51,009 nt of DNA, taken from contig NZ_PNCO02000003.1 in the NCBI RefSeq assembly GCF_005886105.2, positions 1-51,009 on the forward strand. The letters run 5' to 3'. The notes below the pieces were generated by a model, which was not told where the DNA came from, ran no database searches, and was given only the letters and a program-made list of their open reading frames with translations. The stretch comes from Pseudoalteromonas galatheae (GTDB lineage: Bacteria; Pseudomonadota; Gammaproteobacteria; Enterobacterales; Alteromonadaceae). The position numbers and the translations under genes were made by a program. Positions 36,189 through 47,735 of this stretch are shown piece by piece; within the stretch, counting starts at the first letter, position 1; the number at the start of each line of letters is the position of its first letter.

Positions 36189-36201
36189 CAGCGGCCTTTT
36201 T
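36165..36201 (+). terminator. secE-nusG terminator
   Basis: AAAGGCCGCTGATTA and TAATCAGCGGCCTTT form a perfect 15-bp stem with a 5-base loop, followed by a T-run. Confidence 0.93.
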
Positions 36202-36244
36202 GTTGTACGCAAAAATATGCGGCAAAAAGACTGAATTTTTTAAC

Positions 36245-36293
36245 TGGGAAGCCGTTTGAGTACGCGTCCTCGCGCGCACGAGGCAAAGACCCA
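36245..36293 (+). promoter_or_regulatory. candidate L1 autoregulatory leader structure before rplK
   Basis: TGGG (36245-36248) can pair with CCCA (36290-36293), enclosing a small hairpin CCTCG/CGAGG (36268-36283), 17 bases before the rplK start. In E. coli, ribosomal protein L1 represses the rplK-rplA mRNA at this position; that it does so here is inference. Confidence 0.35.
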
Positions 36294-36309
36294 CAATTGA
36301 GGTATTATC

Positions 36310-36738
36310 ATGGCTAAAAAAGTTGAAGCTCTAATCAAGCTACAAGTTGCTGCTGGTATGGCTAACCCTAGTCCTCCAGTAGGTCCTGCACTAGGTCAAC
36401 ACGGTGTAAACATCATGGAATTCTGTAAAGCGTTTAACGCACGTACAGAGTCTATCGAAAAAGGCGCACCTGTTCCTGTTGTTATTTCTGTTTACAGTGA
36501 CCGTTCTTTCACTTTTGAAATGAAGACTCCACCTGCGGCATACCTTCTTAAGAAGGCTGCTGGTATCAAGTCTGGTTCTGGTCGTCCTAACACTGAAAAA
36601 GTTGGTACAGTTACTCGTGCTCAACTTGAAGAGATCGTTGAGACGAAACGTCCAGATCTTACTGCTGCTGATATGGACGCAGCTGTACGCACGATTGCAG
36701 GTTCTGCACGTGCAATGGGCTTGAACGTAGAGGAGTAA
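36310..36738 (+). CDS. rplK: 50S ribosomal protein L11
   Basis: This 142-residue ribosomal protein has the same length as E. coli L11 and binds 23S rRNA at the GTPase centre. The proline-rich N-terminal domain ([21 protein letters not shown]) and the C-terminal RNA-binding domain ([16 protein letters not shown]) are intact. GAGG seven bases before the ATG is the ribosome binding site. rplA follows after six bases. Confidence 0.99.
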   Translation: MAKKVEALIKLQVAAGMANPSPPVGPALGQHGVNIMEFCKAFNARTESIEKGAPVPVVISVYSDRSFTFEMKTPPAAYLLKKAAGIKSGSGRPNTEKVGTVTRAQLEEIVETKRPDLTAADMDAAVRTIAGSARAMGLNVEE

Positions 36739-36744
36739 TTGAGA

Positions 36745-37449
36745 ATGGCTAAATTAACTAAGCGTATGCGTACTATCCGCGAGAAAGTGGATGCGACTAA
36801 AGAGTACGAAATCAACGAAGCTGTTGCTCTTCTAAAAGAACTTGCTACTGCTAAGTTCGTTGAAAGTGTTGACGTTGCTGTAAACCTAGGTATCGATGCT
36901 CGTAAATCTGACCAAAACGTACGTGGTGCAACTGTACTACCTCACGGTACTGGTCGTGATGTACGCGTAGCAGTATTCACTCAAGGTGCAAATGCAGAAG
37001 CTGCTAAAGAAGCTGGTGCTGATTTAGTAGGTATGGAAGACCTTGCAGAGCAAGTTAAGAAAGGCGAAATGAACTTTGACGTTGTTGTTGCTTCTCCTGA
37101 TGCAATGCGCGTTGTTGGTCAACTAGGTCAAATCCTAGGTCCACGTGGTCTTATGCCTAACCCTAAGACAGGTACTGTAACGCCTAACGTTGCAGAAGCT
37201 GTTAAGAACGCTAAAGCTGGTCAGGTTCGCTACCGTAACGATAAGAACGGTATCATCCACACTACTATCGGTAAAGTAGACTTTGACGCTAACCAACTTC
37301 AAGAAAACCTTGAAGCGCTAATCATCGCGCTTAAGAAGGCTAAGCCTTCTACTGCAAAAGGTACTTTCGTGAAGAAAGTAAGCATCTCTACTACGATGGG
37401 TGCTGGTGTTGCTTTAGACCAAGCTACTCTAAATACTCAAGTAGTATAA
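36745..37449 (+). CDS. rplA: 50S ribosomal protein L1
   Basis: The 234-residue protein forms the L1 stalk at the E site and has the E. coli length. Conserved segments include [32 protein letters not shown] and [19 protein letters not shown] use the ATG at 36745 (MAKLTKRM) with AGGAG upstream, rather than a TTG two codons earlier. In E. coli L1 represses its own rplK-rplA mRNA. Confidence 0.98.
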   Translation: MAKLTKRMRTIREKVDATKEYEINEAVALLKELATAKFVESVDVAVNLGIDARKSDQNVRGATVLPHGTGRDVRVAVFTQGANAEAAKEAGADLVGMEDLAEQVKKGEMNFDVVVASPDAMRVVGQLGQILGPRGLMPNPKTGTVTPNVAEAVKNAKAGQVRYRNDKNGIIHTTIGKVDFDANQLQENLEALIIALKKAKPSTAKGTFVKKVSISTTMGAGVALDQATLNTQVV

Positions 37450-37788
37450 TTTAGAGTTTAGCGTTTACATGGCGTAAAAATTAGACTATAATTTTGCGCC
37501 ATTTTGTAGAGAAGTGTGCTTCTTTACAAAGCAAAGAATTCGGGTTGAAGCGCATAATTTCGAAAATTGTTTCCATCATGGTCTACAATGAATCGATAAA
37601 TTGCGCTTCCGTCCAAGACCGTAGGTGGCTTCGGCCTTAATCGTCCTACGTAGACGGTGTGAATCCCAGCTAGATTTTCCTAATCTTCTGGCTCTCGCCG
37701 TAAAAAGCATCTCTGCTAAAGTTTTTAGCAGGGTAGAGTAGAACTGAAAAACATATATGTGTTTTTCTATAAACCAGGAGTAACACCC
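37450..37788 (+). promoter_or_regulatory. rplJ promoter and L10-type leader region
   Basis: This 339-base gap contains a promoter (TTTACA at 37464-37469, 17 bases, TATAAT at 37487-37492) and a leader RNA. The core CCGTCCAAGACC (37609-37620) with GTAGGTGG, paired to CCTACGTAGACGGTG (ending 37659), closely matches the E. coli L10-binding leader. L10(L7/L12)4 is known to bind it and repress rplJL translation. The A/T-rich end holds the rplJ Shine-Dalgarno. Confidence 0.85.
37469..37502 (+). other. hairpin containing the rplJ -10 box
   Basis: ATGGCGTAAAA (37469-37479) pairs with TTTTGCGCCAT (37492-37502) with one G·U pair. It is followed by a short T-run. The -10 of the rplJ promoter (37487-37492) lies in its loop. 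It may be a weak terminator for rplKA. Confidence 0.6.
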
Positions 37789-38283
37789 ATGGCTTTAAAT
37801 CTTCAAGACAAAAAAGCAATTGTTGCTGAAGTCAACGAAGCTGCCAAAGGTGCTCTTTCAGCAGTTGTTGCTGATTCTCGTGGTGTAACAGTAGGTGCAA
37901 TCACTGCTCTTCGTAAAGAAGCTCGTGAAGCTGGTGTATGGATGAAAGTTGTTCGTAACACCCTAGCTAAACGTGCTGTTGAAGGCACTGATTACGAATG
38001 CCTTAACGAATCACTAGTTGGCCCAAGCCTTATCGCTTTCTCTTCAGAGCACCCTGGTGCTGCTGCGCGTATCTTTGCAGATTTCGCGAAAAAGAACGAA
38101 GCATTTGAGCTTAAAACTGCTGCATTCGAAGGCAAAATCGTTGATGTAGATATGCTTGCTAAGCTACCTACTTACGACGAAGCTGTTGCACGCTTAATGA
38201 GCGCTATGAAAGAAGCGTCTGCTGGCAAATTGTGTAAAACAATTGAAGCGGTACGTGTACAGAAAGCTGAGCAAGCTGCTTAA
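37789..38283 (+). CDS. rplJ: 50S ribosomal protein L10
   Basis: The 164-residue protein anchors the L7/L12 stalk (E. coli 165). The N-terminal rRNA-binding domain ([20 protein letters not shown]) and the helical C-terminus binding L7/L12 dimers ([20 protein letters not shown]) are intact. The ATG at 37789 has AGGAG eight bases upstream; an earlier ATG at 37759 adds ten non-homologous residues. The L10 leader lies upstream. Confidence 0.98.
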   Translation: MALNLQDKKAIVAEVNEAAKGALSAVVADSRGVTVGAITALRKEAREAGVWMKVVRNTLAKRAVEGTDYECLNESLVGPSLIAFSSEHPGAAARIFADFAKKNEAFELKTAAFEGKIVDVDMLAKLPTYDEAVARLMSAMKEASAGKLCKTIEAVRVQKAEQAA

Positions 38284-38354
38284 TCTAAGCAACGCTCCTT
38301 TCTTTAATAAATTTTTTGAACCGCATGGGTTCGTAAATAATTAGGAAATTTGAA

Positions 38355-38717
38355 ATGTCTGTAACTAAAGACCAAATCCTTGACGCTATTGCTGAAATGT
38401 CAGTAATGGAAGTTGTTGAACTAGTTGAAGCTATGGAAGAGAAGTTCGGTGTAACTGCAGCTGCTGCTGTTGTTGCTGCTGGTCCTGCTGAAGCTGCTGA
38501 AGAAAAGACTGAGTTCGACGTAATCCTAGCTGCTGCTGGCGGTAACAAAGTTGCTGCAATCAAAGCGGTACGTGGCGCAACAGGTCTAGGCCTTAAAGAA
38601 GCTAAAGCGCTAGTTGAGTCTGCTCCTGCACCTATCAAAGAAGGTGTATCTAAGGAAGAAGCTGAAGCGCTTAAGAAAGATCTTGAAGAAGCTGGTGCTG
38701 AAGTTGAGATCAAGTAA
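38355..38717 (+). CDS. rplL: 50S ribosomal protein L7/L12
   Basis: This 120-residue stalk protein binds elongation factors. The N-terminal dimer domain, the Ala/Val-rich hinge ([17 protein letters not shown]) and the C-terminal factor-binding domain ([20 protein letters not shown]) are present and the length matches E. coli (121). The Shine-Dalgarno is AGGAAA before the ATG. A partial terminator lies between it and rpoB. Confidence 0.99.
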   Translation: MSVTKDQILDAIAEMSVMEVVELVEAMEEKFGVTAAAAVVAAGPAEAAEEKTEFDVILAAAGGNKVAAIKAVRGATGLGLKEAKALVESAPAPIKEGVSKEEAEALKKDLEEAGAEVEIK

Positions 38718-38739
38718 TCTAGCTCCCGCTAGGTTCGCT

Positions 38740-38755
38740 GCCTGAGAAATCAGGC
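38740..38755 (+). other. GAAA-capped hairpin in rplL-rpoB
   Basis: GCCTGA-GAAA-TCAGGC is a perfect 6-bp stem with a GNRA tetraloop. Its position is comparable to the RNase III processing region known between rplL and rpoB in E. coli. Confidence 0.5.
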
Positions 38756-38757
38756 AA

Positions 38758-38789
38758 GGGCTGGTGATTATTTAATCACCGGCCCTTTT
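38758..38789 (+). terminator. rplL-rpoB attenuator
   Basis: GGGCTGGTGATT and AATCACCGGCCC form a 12-bp stem with one G·U pair and a 4-base loop, followed by TTTTG. It should act as a partial terminator that lowers rpoBC expression relative to rplJL. Confidence 0.8.
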
Positions 38790-39067
38790 GCGCTATAGAG
38801 ATATACATTTCTATCGTGCATAAATCTTCGAATTTCACTGTAATTTTCAATAACTTAGAAGTTTTTGTTGAAAATCGCAATGGCATTTGAAGTAACACTG
38901 ATTTGGTAACATTAACGATTTGAATAGAGCCTGAATTGTGCTCCTTTAAGCCGTTAGTTGAGTAAATTAGTGTGACAATTTAGATGTTGTTATCATGGCT
39001 TAGATGCCAGTGAAGTCTGTTCAATTTTGGACAGGTTGGGTCAAAGATCAGCAAGCTGAGGAACCCC

Positions 39068-42000
39068 ATGGCTTACTCTTATTCTGAAAAGAAACGTATC
39101 CGTAAGGATTTTGGTAAACGTCCACAGGTTTTGGACATACCTTTCCTACTGCAAATGCAGTTGGAATCGTTCGATAAGTTCATTGCGCCTGATGCCGATG
39201 GCGATACTGGACTGGAAGCTGCATTCCGTTCTGTATTCCCTATCAAGAGCTACTCGGGCAACTCTGAACTTCAATACGTCAGTTATCGTATTGGCGAGCC
39301 AGTATTTGACGTTAAAGAATGTCAAATTCGCGGTGTGACATATTCTGCTCCACTTCGCGTTAAACTACGTCTTGTGCTAATGGACAAAGATGCACCTGGC
39401 ACAGTCAAAGACATAAAAGAGCAAGAAGTTTACATGGGCGAAATCCCGCTCATGACAGACACCGGTACTTTTGTTATCAATGGTACTGAGCGTGTTATCG
39501 TTTCTCAGCTACACCGTTCACCTGGTGTATTCTTTGATAACGACCGTGGTAAATCACACTCATCTGGTAAAGTGTTATATAACGCTCGTGTGATCCCTTA
39601 CCGTGGCTCATGGCTTGACTTTGAATTCGACGTTAAAGATAACCTTTACGTTCGTATTGACCGTCGCCGTAAACTACCAGCATCTATCATCTTACGTGCA
39701 CTAGAATTCACTTCAGACGAAATCTTGGCACTATTCTTTGAAACAACAAGTTTCGAAGTAAAAGATGGCAAAGTGTTGATGGAACTTGTGCCTTCACGCC
39801 TACGTGGTGAAACTGCTGCATTTGATATTAAAGATGCAAACGGTGACGTCTTGGTTGAAAAAGGCCGTCGTATTACCGCACGCCATATTAAGAGCATCGA
39901 AAAGCAAGGTATAGATACTCTTGAGGTACCACATGAGTACATCATCGGCCGTGTTGTTGCTAAAAACTACATCGACGAATCGACAGGCGAAGTGATCGCA
40001 GAAGCGAATGCCGAGTTATCACTAGAGCTTATGGCTGAATTGGTGAAGGCGGGTCACTCAAAGATCGATACGCTTTACATCAACGAAGTAGACAGTGGTG
40101 CGTACATGTCAGAGACATTACGTGTTGACTCTACTAATAATCGCCTAGAAGCATTGGTGGAAATCTATCGCATGATGCGCCCGGGTGAGCCACCAACAAA
40201 AGAAGCTGCAGAAGCGTTATTCGACAACCTATTCTTCTCTGAAGAGCGCTATGATCTATCAACAGTAGGTCGTATGAAGTTTAATAGCCGTGTTGGTTAT
40301 GATTCAGACGAAGGTGAGGGTACGTTATCTAAAGAAGATATCGTTAGCGTGATGAAGGTATTGATCGACATCCGTAACGGTAAAGGTGATGTGGACGATA
40401 TCGACCACTTAGGTAACCGTCGTATCCGTTCAGTAGGTGAAATGGCTGAAAACCAATTCCGTGTAGGTCTTGTACGTGTTGAGCGTGCAGTACGTGAGCG
40501 TCTAAGTCTTGGTGACCTAGATAACGTTATGCCACAGGATTTGATCAACGCTAAGCCGATTTCTGCAGCAGTAAAAGAATTCTTTGGTTCTTCACAGCTT
40601 TCACAATTTATGGACCAGAACAACCCGCTTTCAGAAGTGACGCATAAACGTCGTATTTCTGCATTAGGTCCGGGTGGTCTAACTCGTGAACGTGCTGGTT
40701 TCGAAGTACGTGACGTACACGTAACGCACTACGGTCGTGTTTGTCCTATCGAAACGCCTGAAGGTCCAAACATCGGTCTAATCAACTCGCTATCTACTTA
40801 CGCGCGTACAAACGACTATGGTTTCCTAGAGACTCCATACCGCAAAGTAGTAGACGGAATCGTTACAGACGATGTTGATTACCTTTCAGCAATTGAAGAA
40901 GGTCAGTTCGTTATCGCACAGGCGAATACAACGCTAACTGATGACAACCAATTTGCTGAAGAACTGATTCCATGTCGCTTTAAAGGTGAATCAACCTTTA
41001 TGCCAAGCGACAGCATTCAGTATATGGACGTATCTCCACAGCAGGTAATCTCTGTGGCTGCAGCGCTTATTCCATTCCTAGAACACGATGACGCGAACCG
41101 CGCATTGATGGGATCGAACATGCAACGTCAAGCTGTACCTACACTACGTGCTGATAAGCCGCTAGTTGGTACTGGTATTGAGCGTACACTAGCGAAAGAC
41201 TCTGGTGTAACAATCGTTGCTAAGCGTGGCGGTATCGTTAAGTATGCTGATGCGAGCCGTATTGTTGTTAACGTTAATGAAGACGAGCGCATCCAAGGTG
41301 AAGCGGGCATCGATATCTATAACTTAACTAAGTACACACGCTCAAACCAAAACACTTGTATCAACCAGAAACCAACTTGTATGGTTGGTGAGCCGGTAGT
41401 ACGTGGTGACGTGCTTGCTGATGGTCCTTCAACAGACCTAGGTGACTTAGCACTTGGTCAGAACCTACGCGTAGCGTTCATGCCTTGGAATGGTTACAAC
41501 TTCGAGGATTCAATCCTACTTTCAGAGAATGTTGTAAAAGAAGATCGTCTAACGACTATCCACATTCAAGAGCTTCAGTGTATTGCTCGTGATACTAAGC
41601 TTGGTCCAGAAGAAATCACTGCGGATATTCCAAACGTAGGTGAGTCTGCACTAGGTAAGCTTGATGAATCAGGCGTTGTATACATTGGTGCTGAAGTGAA
41701 AGGCGGCGACATCCTTGTAGGTAAAGTGACGCCTAAAGGTGAAACGCAACTAACTCCTGAAGAAAAGCTACTACGTGCTATCTTTGGTGAAAAAGCGTCT
41801 GACGTTAAAGATAGCTCGTTACGTGTACCGAACTCTGTATCTGGTACGGTTATCGACGTACAAGTGTTTACGCGTGACGGTGTTGAAAAAGACAAACGTG
41901 CGCTAGAAGTTGAAGATATGCAGCTTCGTGAAGCGAAGAAAGACTTCAACGAAGAGTTCAGAATCCTTGAAGGCGGTATCTTGACTCACGCTCGTAACCT

Positions 42001-43093
42001 ACTTATCAAAGCAGGTATGAGTGAAGAGCAACTTGCAGGCTTTAACACTGAGAAGCTATTGACACAAAGCCTTGCTGACGAAGAGCATCAAGCAGAGCTT
42101 GAGCAACTAGCAGCGCAGTATGACGAGCTTAAAGCTGACTACGACAAGCGTTTCGAGAACAAGCGTCGTAAGATCACTCAAGGTGATGACTTAGCGCCTG
42201 GCGTACTTAAGATTGTTAAAGTATACCTAGCTGTTAAACGTCGTATCCAACCTGGTGATAAGATGGCGGGTCGTCACGGTAACAAGGGTGTAATCTCAAC
42301 TATCGTTCCTGTTGAAGACATGCCTTACGATGACAAAGGCCGTACTGTAGATATCGTACTTAACCCGCTGGGTGTACCATCTCGTATGAACATCGGTCAG
42401 ATCCTAGAAACTCACATGGGTCTAGCTGCTCGTGGTATCGGTGAACGTCTTGAAGAAATGATGAAAGAGCAACGTGAAATACACGAGCTACGCGAATTCA
42501 TCAGAAAAGCTTACGAAATCGGTGACTGCCGTCAGAAAGTAGATATTGCTAACTTCTCTGATGATGAAATCCGTCGCTTGGCAGAAAACCTTAAAGGTGG
42601 TCTACCAATCGCAACACCAGCATTTGATGGTGCACGTGAAGCTGAAATCAAAGACATGCTAGAACTTGGTGGTTATCCAAGAAGTGGTCAGGTAACGTTA
42701 TATGATGGTCGTACTGGTGATGCGTTTGAGCGTCAAGTAACGGTAGGCTACATGTACATGCTGAAACTGAACCACCTTGTTGATGACAAGATGCACGCGC
42801 GTTCAACAGGTTCTTACAGCCTAGTTACTCAGCAACCGCTGGGTGGTAAGGCACAGTTCGGTGGTCAGCGTTTCGGTGAGATGGAGGTATGGGCACTTGA
42901 AGCATACGGTGCTGCCTACACGCTACAAGAAATGTTGACAGTGAAGTCGGATGACGTAAACGGTCGTACTAAGATGTACAAGAACATCGTAGACGGTAAC
43001 CACAAGATGGAACCGGGTATGCCTGAGTCGTTCAACGTACTGTTGAAAGAAATCCGCTCGCTAGGTATCAACATCGAGTTGGAAGAAGTTTAA
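39068..43093 (+). CDS. rpoB: DNA-directed RNA polymerase subunit beta
   Basis: This 1341-residue subunit (E. coli 1342) forms much of the catalytic cleft with beta'. The rifampicin-binding cluster ([16 protein letters not shown], then [13 protein letters not shown]) has wild-type Asp, His and Ser residues, so a rifampicin-sensitive enzyme is expected. The C-terminal segments [10 protein letters not shown] and [19 protein letters not shown] are intact. A GAGGA Shine-Dalgarno precedes the ATG. rpoC follows after 109 bases. Confidence 0.99.
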   Translation: MAYSYSEKKRIRKDFGKRPQVLDIPFLLQMQLESFDKFIAPDADGDTGLEAAFRSVFPIKSYSGNSELQYVSYRIGEPVFDVKECQIRGVTYSAPLRVKLRLVLMDKDAPGTVKDIKEQEVYMGEIPLMTDTGTFVINGTERVIVSQLHRSPGVFFDNDRGKSHSSGKVLYNARVIPYRGSWLDFEFDVKDNLYVRIDRRRKLPASIILRALEFTSDEILALFFETTSFEVKDGKVLMELVPSRLRGETAAFDIKDANGDVLVEKGRRITARHIKSIEKQGIDTLEVPHEYIIGRVVAKNYIDESTGEVIAEANAELSLELMAELVKAGHSKIDTLYINEVDSGAYMSETLRVDSTNNRLEALVEIYRMMRPGEPPTKEAAEALFDNLFFSEERYDLSTVGRMKFNSRVGYDSDEGEGTLSKEDIVSVMKVLIDIRNGKGDVDDIDHLGNRRIRSVGEMAENQFRVGLVRVERAVRERLSLGDLDNVMPQDLINAKPISAAVKEFFGSSQLSQFMDQNNPLSEVTHKRRISALGPGGLTRERAGFEVRDVHVTHYGRVCPIETPEGPNIGLINSLSTYARTNDYGFLETPYRKVVDGIVTDDVDYLSAIEEGQFVIAQANTTLTDDNQFAEELIPCRFKGESTFMPSDSIQYMDVSPQQVISVAAALIPFLEHDDANRALMGSNMQRQAVPTLRADKPLVGTGIERTLAKDSGVTIVAKRGGIVKYADASRIVVNVNEDERIQGEAGIDIYNLTKYTRSNQNTCINQKPTCMVGEPVVRGDVLADGPSTDLGDLALGQNLRVAFMPWNGYNFEDSILLSENVVKEDRLTTIHIQELQCIARDTKLGPEEITADIPNVGESALGKLDESGVVYIGAEVKGGDILVGKVTPKGETQLTPEEKLLRAIFGEKASDVKDSSLRVPNSVSGTVIDVQVFTRDGVEKDKRALEVEDMQLREAKKDFNEEFRILEGGILTHARNLLIKAGMSEEQLAGFNTEKLLTQSLADEEHQAELEQLAAQYDELKADYDKRFENKRRKITQGDDLAPGVLKIVKVYLAVKRRIQPGDKMAGRHGNKGVISTIVPVEDMPYDDKGRTVDIVLNPLGVPSRMNIGQILETHMGLAARGIGERLEEMMKEQREIHELREFIRKAYEIGDCRQKVDIANFSDDEIRRLAENLKGGLPIATPAFDGAREAEIKDMLELGGYPRSGQVTLYDGRTGDAFERQVTVGYMYMLKLNHLVDDKMHARSTGSYSLVTQQPLGGKAQFGGQRFGEMEVWALEAYGAAYTLQEMLTVKSDDVNGRTKMYKNIVDGNHKMEPGMPESFNVLLKEIRSLGINIELEEV

Positions 43094-43202
43094 TCCGACC
43101 GCCGCAGTGCGCTGCGGCGTTGCATAACTGCAACCGGACTGAAAAGAATGTAGGGGCAGGCGTGGCTTGCCCTCGAGATTAACCTCCGACAGGAGAGCTA
43201 AG

Positions 43203-46200
43203 GTGAAAGACTTACTTAAGTTTCTGAAGCAACAAAATAAGACCGAAGAATTCGATGCAATTCGCATTGGTCTTGCTTCGCCAGACATGGTGCGTTCATG
43301 GTCTTACGGTGAAGTAAAGAAACCTGAGACAATCAACTACCGTACTTTCAAGCCTGAGCGTGATGGCTTATTCTGTGCCCGTATCTTCGGCCCAGTAAAA
43401 GATTACGAGTGTTTGTGTGGTAAATACAAGCGCTTGAAGCACCGTGGTGTTATCTGTGAAAAGTGTGGCGTTGAAGTAACGCTAACAAAAGTACGTCGTG
43501 ACCGTATGGGTCACATCGAGCTGGCTAGCCCAGTTGCGCATATTTGGTTCTTGAAATCACTTCCGTCACGTATTGGCCTAATGCTAGACATGACGCTTCG
43601 TGACATTGAGCGCGTACTTTATTTCGAATCATTCGTGGTAACTGAGCCAGGTATGACTACGCTTGAGCGTGGTCAATTACTAGGTGAAGAAGAATACCTA
43701 GATGCACTTGAAGAGCACGGTGATGAGTTTGAAGCGAAGATGGGTGCAGAAGCTGTACTTGATCTACTTCGCGAGCTAGACCTTGGTCAGTTAATCGCTG
43801 AAATGCGTGAAGAGTTGCCAACAATCAACTCTGAAACTAAGCGTAAGAAAATCACAAAGCGTCTTAAACTAATGGAAGCGTTCCACCAATCAGGTAACAA
43901 CCCTGAGTGGATGGTAATGAGTGTGCTACCAGTTCTTCCGCCAGATCTACGTCCTCTAGTACCACTAGATGGCGGTCGTTTTGCGACTTCAGATCTGAAC
44001 GACCTTTACCGTCGAGTGATCAACCGTAACAACCGTTTGAAGCGTCTTCTTGACCTAGCTGCGCCAGACATCATCGTACGTAACGAAAAACGTATGCTTC
44101 AAGAAGCGGTTGATGCGCTACTTGATAATGGTCGTCGTGGCCGTGCGATTACGGGTTCTAACAAGCGTCCACTTAAGTCGCTTGCAGACATGATTAAAGG
44201 TAAGCAAGGTCGTTTCCGTCAAAACCTTCTAGGTAAGCGTGTTGACTACTCAGGCCGTTCTGTTATCACCGTAGGTCCTACGCTGAAACTACATCAGTGT
44301 GGTCTACCTAAGAAGATGGCGCTTGAGCTATTCAAACCATTTATCTACGGTAAACTAGAGCGCCGTGGCATGGCGACAACCATCAAAGCTGCGAAGAAGA
44401 TGGTTGAGCGTGAAGTACCAGAGGTTTGGGACGTACTAGACGAAGTTATCCGTGAGCACCCGGTTTTACTTAACCGTGCGCCAACACTTCACCGTCTAGG
44501 TATCCAAGCGTTCGAACCTGTACTTATCGAAGGTAAAGCGATTCACCTACACCCACTAGTGTGTGCGGCGTATAACGCTGACTTCGATGGTGACCAAATG
44601 GCGGTTCACGTCCCACTGACGCTTGAAGCGCAGTTGGAAGCGCGTGCATTGATGATGTCTACTAACAACATCCTAGCACCAGCTAACGGTGAACCAATCA
44701 TCGTTCCTTCACAGGACGTTGTACTAGGTCTTTACTACATGACTCGCGATCGCATCAACGGTAAAGGTGAAGGCACTGTATTTAAAGATGCTAAAGAAGC
44801 TGAAAAAGCATACCGTGTAGGTGCTGCTGAGCTTCACGCTCGTGTTAAAGTGCGTATCACAGAAGTGACTATCGACGAAGAAACACGTGAGCGCGGCACG
44901 TTAACTCACCTAGTAGATACGACAGTAGGTCGTGCAATCCTTTCATTGAATATCCCTGAAGGCTTGCCGTTTGAACTGATCAATAAGCCACTAGGTAAGA
45001 AACAAATTTCTGGTCTTCTTAATGAGTGTTACCGTCGTCTAGGTCTTAAAGATACAGTTATCTTTGCTGACCAAGTGATGTATACCGGTTTCCACTACGC
45101 GATGAAGTCTGGTGTTTCTATCGGTATCAATGACATGGTAATCCCACCAACTAAAGGTGAGATCATCGATCGTGCGGAAGCTGAAGTTGCAGAAATCAAC
45201 CAACAGTTCCAATCAGGTCTTGTAACTGCCGGTGAGAAGTACAACAAAGTTATCGATATCTGGTCACGTGTAAACGAAAACCTTTCTCGCGAGATGATGG
45301 CTAACCTTTCAAAAGAAACGGTTATCAACGCTGAAGGCAACGAAGAAGAGCAACCGTCATTTAACTCAGTGTTTATGATGGCAGACTCGGGCGCTCGTGG
45401 TAGTGCTGCTCAGATCCGTCAGCTAGCGGGTATGCGTGGTCTAATGGCACGTCCAGATGGTTCAATCATCGAAACGCCAATTACAGCAAACTTCCGTGAA
45501 GGTCTAAACGTACTACAGTACTTTATCTCGACGCACGGTGCGCGTAAAGGTCTAGCGGATACGGCACTTAAGACAGCGAACTCGGGTTACCTAACTCGTC
45601 GTCTAGTAGACGTAGCACAAGATTTGGTTATCAACGAATCAGACTGTGGTACCGAAGAAGGTCTAGTAATGAAGCCGCTAATCGAAGGTGGTGACGTTGT
45701 AGAACCACTTCGCGAGCGAGTACTAGGTCGTGTTGTTGCTGAAGATGTATGTAAGCCAGGTACTACTGAAGTACTTGTTGCACGTAACGTAATGATTGAC
45801 GAAAAACTGTGTGATCTTTTAGAAGAACACTCAGTAGACGAAGTTAAAGTACGTTCTGTAATCACCTGTCAAAATGACTTTGGTGTGTGTGCACACTGTT
45901 ACGGTCGTGACTTGGCGCGTGGCCATATCATCAATCCTGGTGAAGCAGTTGGTGTAATCGCGGCACAGTCAATCGGTGAGCCGGGTACACAGCTTACGAT
46001 GCGTACATTCCACATCGGTGGTGCGGCATCACGAGCTTCTGCAGAGAACAGTGTTCAAGTTAAGAACAATGGTAATCTGAAACTTCACAATGCGAAATTT
46101 GTAATCAATGCTGATGGCAAAATCGTTATCACATCTCGTTCAACCGAGATCACGATAATCGATGAGCACGGTCGTGAGAAAGAGCGTTATAAAGTACCTT

Positions 46201-47384
46201 ATGGTGCAGTATTAACTGTACAAGATGGTGCTGATGTTAAAGGTAACGACATCGTCGCTACTTGGGACCCGCATAGCCACCCAATCATCATTGAACATGA
46301 GTCAAAAGTATCGTTCAGCGATATCGATGATTCAAACACTGAAGCACAGACTGATGAATTAACTGGTCTAACACGTGTGGTTGTTAAGGATCTTGCGAAA
46401 GTAAACGCAAAAGAGCCTAAACTAATCATTGAGAACGAAGAGCGTGGTCTTCAAGAGATCCGCCTACCTTCATTCACAACGATTGAAATCACAGATGGTG
46501 CAACAGTACTACCAGGTTCTGTATTGGCTCGTATCCCACAAGAAGGTTCGAAGACTCGTGACATCACGGGTGGTCTACCTCGAGTTGCAGACTTATTCGA
46601 AGCGCGTAAACCAAAAGATCCTGCAATTCTTGCAGAAATCACAGGTACTGTTAGCTTCGGTAAAGAGACTAAAGGTAAGAAGCGTCTTGTGATCACACCT
46701 GACGAGGGTGATGCGTACGAAGAAATGATCCCGAAATGGCGTCAGCTTAACGTGTTCGAAGGTGAGCAAGTGGCTAAAGGTGAAGTTATTGCCGATGGTC
46801 CAGAATCACCACACGATATCCTACGTCTACGTGGTGTTACTGATGTATCTAACTACATCACTAACGAGGTACAAGAAGTATACCGCCTACAGGGTGTAAA
46901 GATTAACGATAAGCACATTGAAACTATCGTTCGTCAGATGCTTCGTAAGTGTATCATCCTTGATGGTGGTGACAGTGAATTCCTAGCAGGCGAGCAAGCT
47001 GAAGTTGCACGTGTAAACATCGCTAACCGTGAGCTAGAAATGCAAGGTAAGATCCCAGCTAAGTTTGAAATTCAGCTAATGGGTATTACTAAAGCGTCAC
47101 TTGCGACTGAATCGTTCATTTCTGCGGCATCGTTCCAGGAAACGACACGTGTTCTAACCGAAGCTGCGGTTAACGGTAAGAGCGATGAGCTACGTGGTCT
47201 GAAAGAAAACGTAATCGTGGGTCGTTTGATCCCAGCGGGTACAGGTTTCGCATACCATGAAGAGCGTATCAACCGTCGCAAGCAAGGTGAAGCAGCTGTT
47301 GAAGAACAAACTGTAAGTGCTGAAGAGGCAACTCAAGCGCTAACAGATGCACTGAATGCTGATTTACTAGGTGGTAACGAGTAA
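43203..47384 (+). CDS. rpoC: DNA-directed RNA polymerase subunit beta'
   Basis: The 1393-residue subunit (E. coli 1407) carries the catalytic Mg-binding motif [12 protein letters not shown]. The zinc-binding cysteines near the N-terminus ([20 protein letters not shown]) and the second set in [19 protein letters not shown] are present. I use the GTG at 43203 (VKDLLKFLK, matching MKDLLKFLK in E. coli) with AGGAG upstream; the longer start at 43167 would add twelve foreign residues. A strong terminator follows. Confidence 0.98.
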   Translation: MKDLLKFLKQQNKTEEFDAIRIGLASPDMVRSWSYGEVKKPETINYRTFKPERDGLFCARIFGPVKDYECLCGKYKRLKHRGVICEKCGVEVTLTKVRRDRMGHIELASPVAHIWFLKSLPSRIGLMLDMTLRDIERVLYFESFVVTEPGMTTLERGQLLGEEEYLDALEEHGDEFEAKMGAEAVLDLLRELDLGQLIAEMREELPTINSETKRKKITKRLKLMEAFHQSGNNPEWMVMSVLPVLPPDLRPLVPLDGGRFATSDLNDLYRRVINRNNRLKRLLDLAAPDIIVRNEKRMLQEAVDALLDNGRRGRAITGSNKRPLKSLADMIKGKQGRFRQNLLGKRVDYSGRSVITVGPTLKLHQCGLPKKMALELFKPFIYGKLERRGMATTIKAAKKMVEREVPEVWDVLDEVIREHPVLLNRAPTLHRLGIQAFEPVLIEGKAIHLHPLVCAAYNADFDGDQMAVHVPLTLEAQLEARALMMSTNNILAPANGEPIIVPSQDVVLGLYYMTRDRINGKGEGTVFKDAKEAEKAYRVGAAELHARVKVRITEVTIDEETRERGTLTHLVDTTVGRAILSLNIPEGLPFELINKPLGKKQISGLLNECYRRLGLKDTVIFADQVMYTGFHYAMKSGVSIGINDMVIPPTKGEIIDRAEAEVAEINQQFQSGLVTAGEKYNKVIDIWSRVNENLSREMMANLSKETVINAEGNEEEQPSFNSVFMMADSGARGSAAQIRQLAGMRGLMARPDGSIIETPITANFREGLNVLQYFISTHGARKGLADTALKTANSGYLTRRLVDVAQDLVINESDCGTEEGLVMKPLIEGGDVVEPLRERVLGRVVAEDVCKPGTTEVLVARNVMIDEKLCDLLEEHSVDEVKVRSVITCQNDFGVCAHCYGRDLARGHIINPGEAVGVIAAQSIGEPGTQLTMRTFHIGGAASRASAENSVQVKNNGNLKLHNAKFVINADGKIVITSRSTEITIIDEHGREKERYKVPYGAVLTVQDGADVKGNDIVATWDPHSHPIIIEHESKVSFSDIDDSNTEAQTDELTGLTRVVVKDLAKVNAKEPKLIIENEERGLQEIRLPSFTTIEITDGATVLPGSVLARIPQEGSKTRDITGGLPRVADLFEARKPKDPAILAEITGTVSFGKETKGKKRLVITPDEGDAYEEMIPKWRQLNVFEGEQVAKGEVIADGPESPHDILRLRGVTDVSNYITNEVQEVYRLQGVKINDKHIETIVRQMLRKCIILDGGDSEFLAGEQAEVARVNIANRELEMQGKIPAKFEIQLMGITKASLATESFISAASFQETTRVLTEAAVNGKSDELRGLKENVIVGRLIPAGTGFAYHEERINRRKQGEAAVEEQTVSAEEATQALTDALNADLLGGNE

Positions 47385-47410
47385 TCCCCACCATTTAGCT
47401 TATTGATTGA

Positions 47411-47441
47411 AAAGCCGCTGTGTGAATACAGCGGCTTTTTT
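47411..47441 (+). terminator. rpoBC terminator
   Basis: AAAGCCGCTGT and ACAGCGGCTTT form an 11-bp stem with a 6-base loop followed by a T-run, 27 bases after the rpoC stop. Confidence 0.93.
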
Positions 47442-47610
47442 ATGCATTCTCAACTCCGCAGTCCGATTTGCCATCAAAGCGTCACATCGATGTGTATACT
47501 GCAACAAAGGTTTTTCAATGTGATTGCTAACTTTTGTTAACTTTCAACAGTTTCGCAGACAAAACCAACCGATTGGTATGCATTTACTTAATGCTGATGA
47601 CGACTTTTGG

Positions 47611-47639
47611 TTGACAGGTTAAACTTTGGTCATTAAAAT
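47611..47639 (+). promoter_or_regulatory. str operon (rpsL) promoter
   Basis: A perfect TTGACA (47611-47616), 17 bases and TAAAAT (47634-47639) form a strong sigma-70 promoter about 97 bases before the rpsL start. Confidence 0.8.
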
Positions 47640-47735
47640 TCGGCCACCCATTTTAGTCGTTCAAGAAAACTGGATTTGACTTAAATGGTAAGATTTTATT
47701 TTTCAGTAGTAATTTATTAATTCAGGAGCTATTTA

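Larger units (their letters stand above)
38718..39067 (+). other. rplL-rpoB intergenic region with attenuator
   Basis: The first hundred bases hold two hairpins, described separately. The remaining ~280 bases are AT-rich with no ORF or clear promoter. The last bases carry the rpoB Shine-Dalgarno (GAGGA at 39059-39063). Confidence 0.7.
47385..47735 (+). other. rpoC-rpsL intergenic region
   Basis: This 351-base gap has the rpoC terminator at its left, a sigma-70 promoter in its right half and the rpsL Shine-Dalgarno (CAGGAG) at its end. The remainder is AT-rich without a recognisable gene. Confidence 0.7.

Noticed and set aside
38458..38500. Repetitive GCTGCTGTTGTTGCTGCT tract as a microsatellite
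   Set aside because: It encodes the alanine/valine-rich hinge of L7/L12 and is normal for the gene.
38285..38713. 142-residue minus-strand ORF opposite rplL
   Set aside because: It is the complement of the Ala-rich rplL coding sequence; its Ser/Ala-rich composition reflects rplL codons and it has no Shine-Dalgarno.
41575..41949. 124-residue minus-strand ORF within rpoB
   Set aside because: Antisense shadow of a highly conserved gene, serine-rich composition, no independent coding signal.
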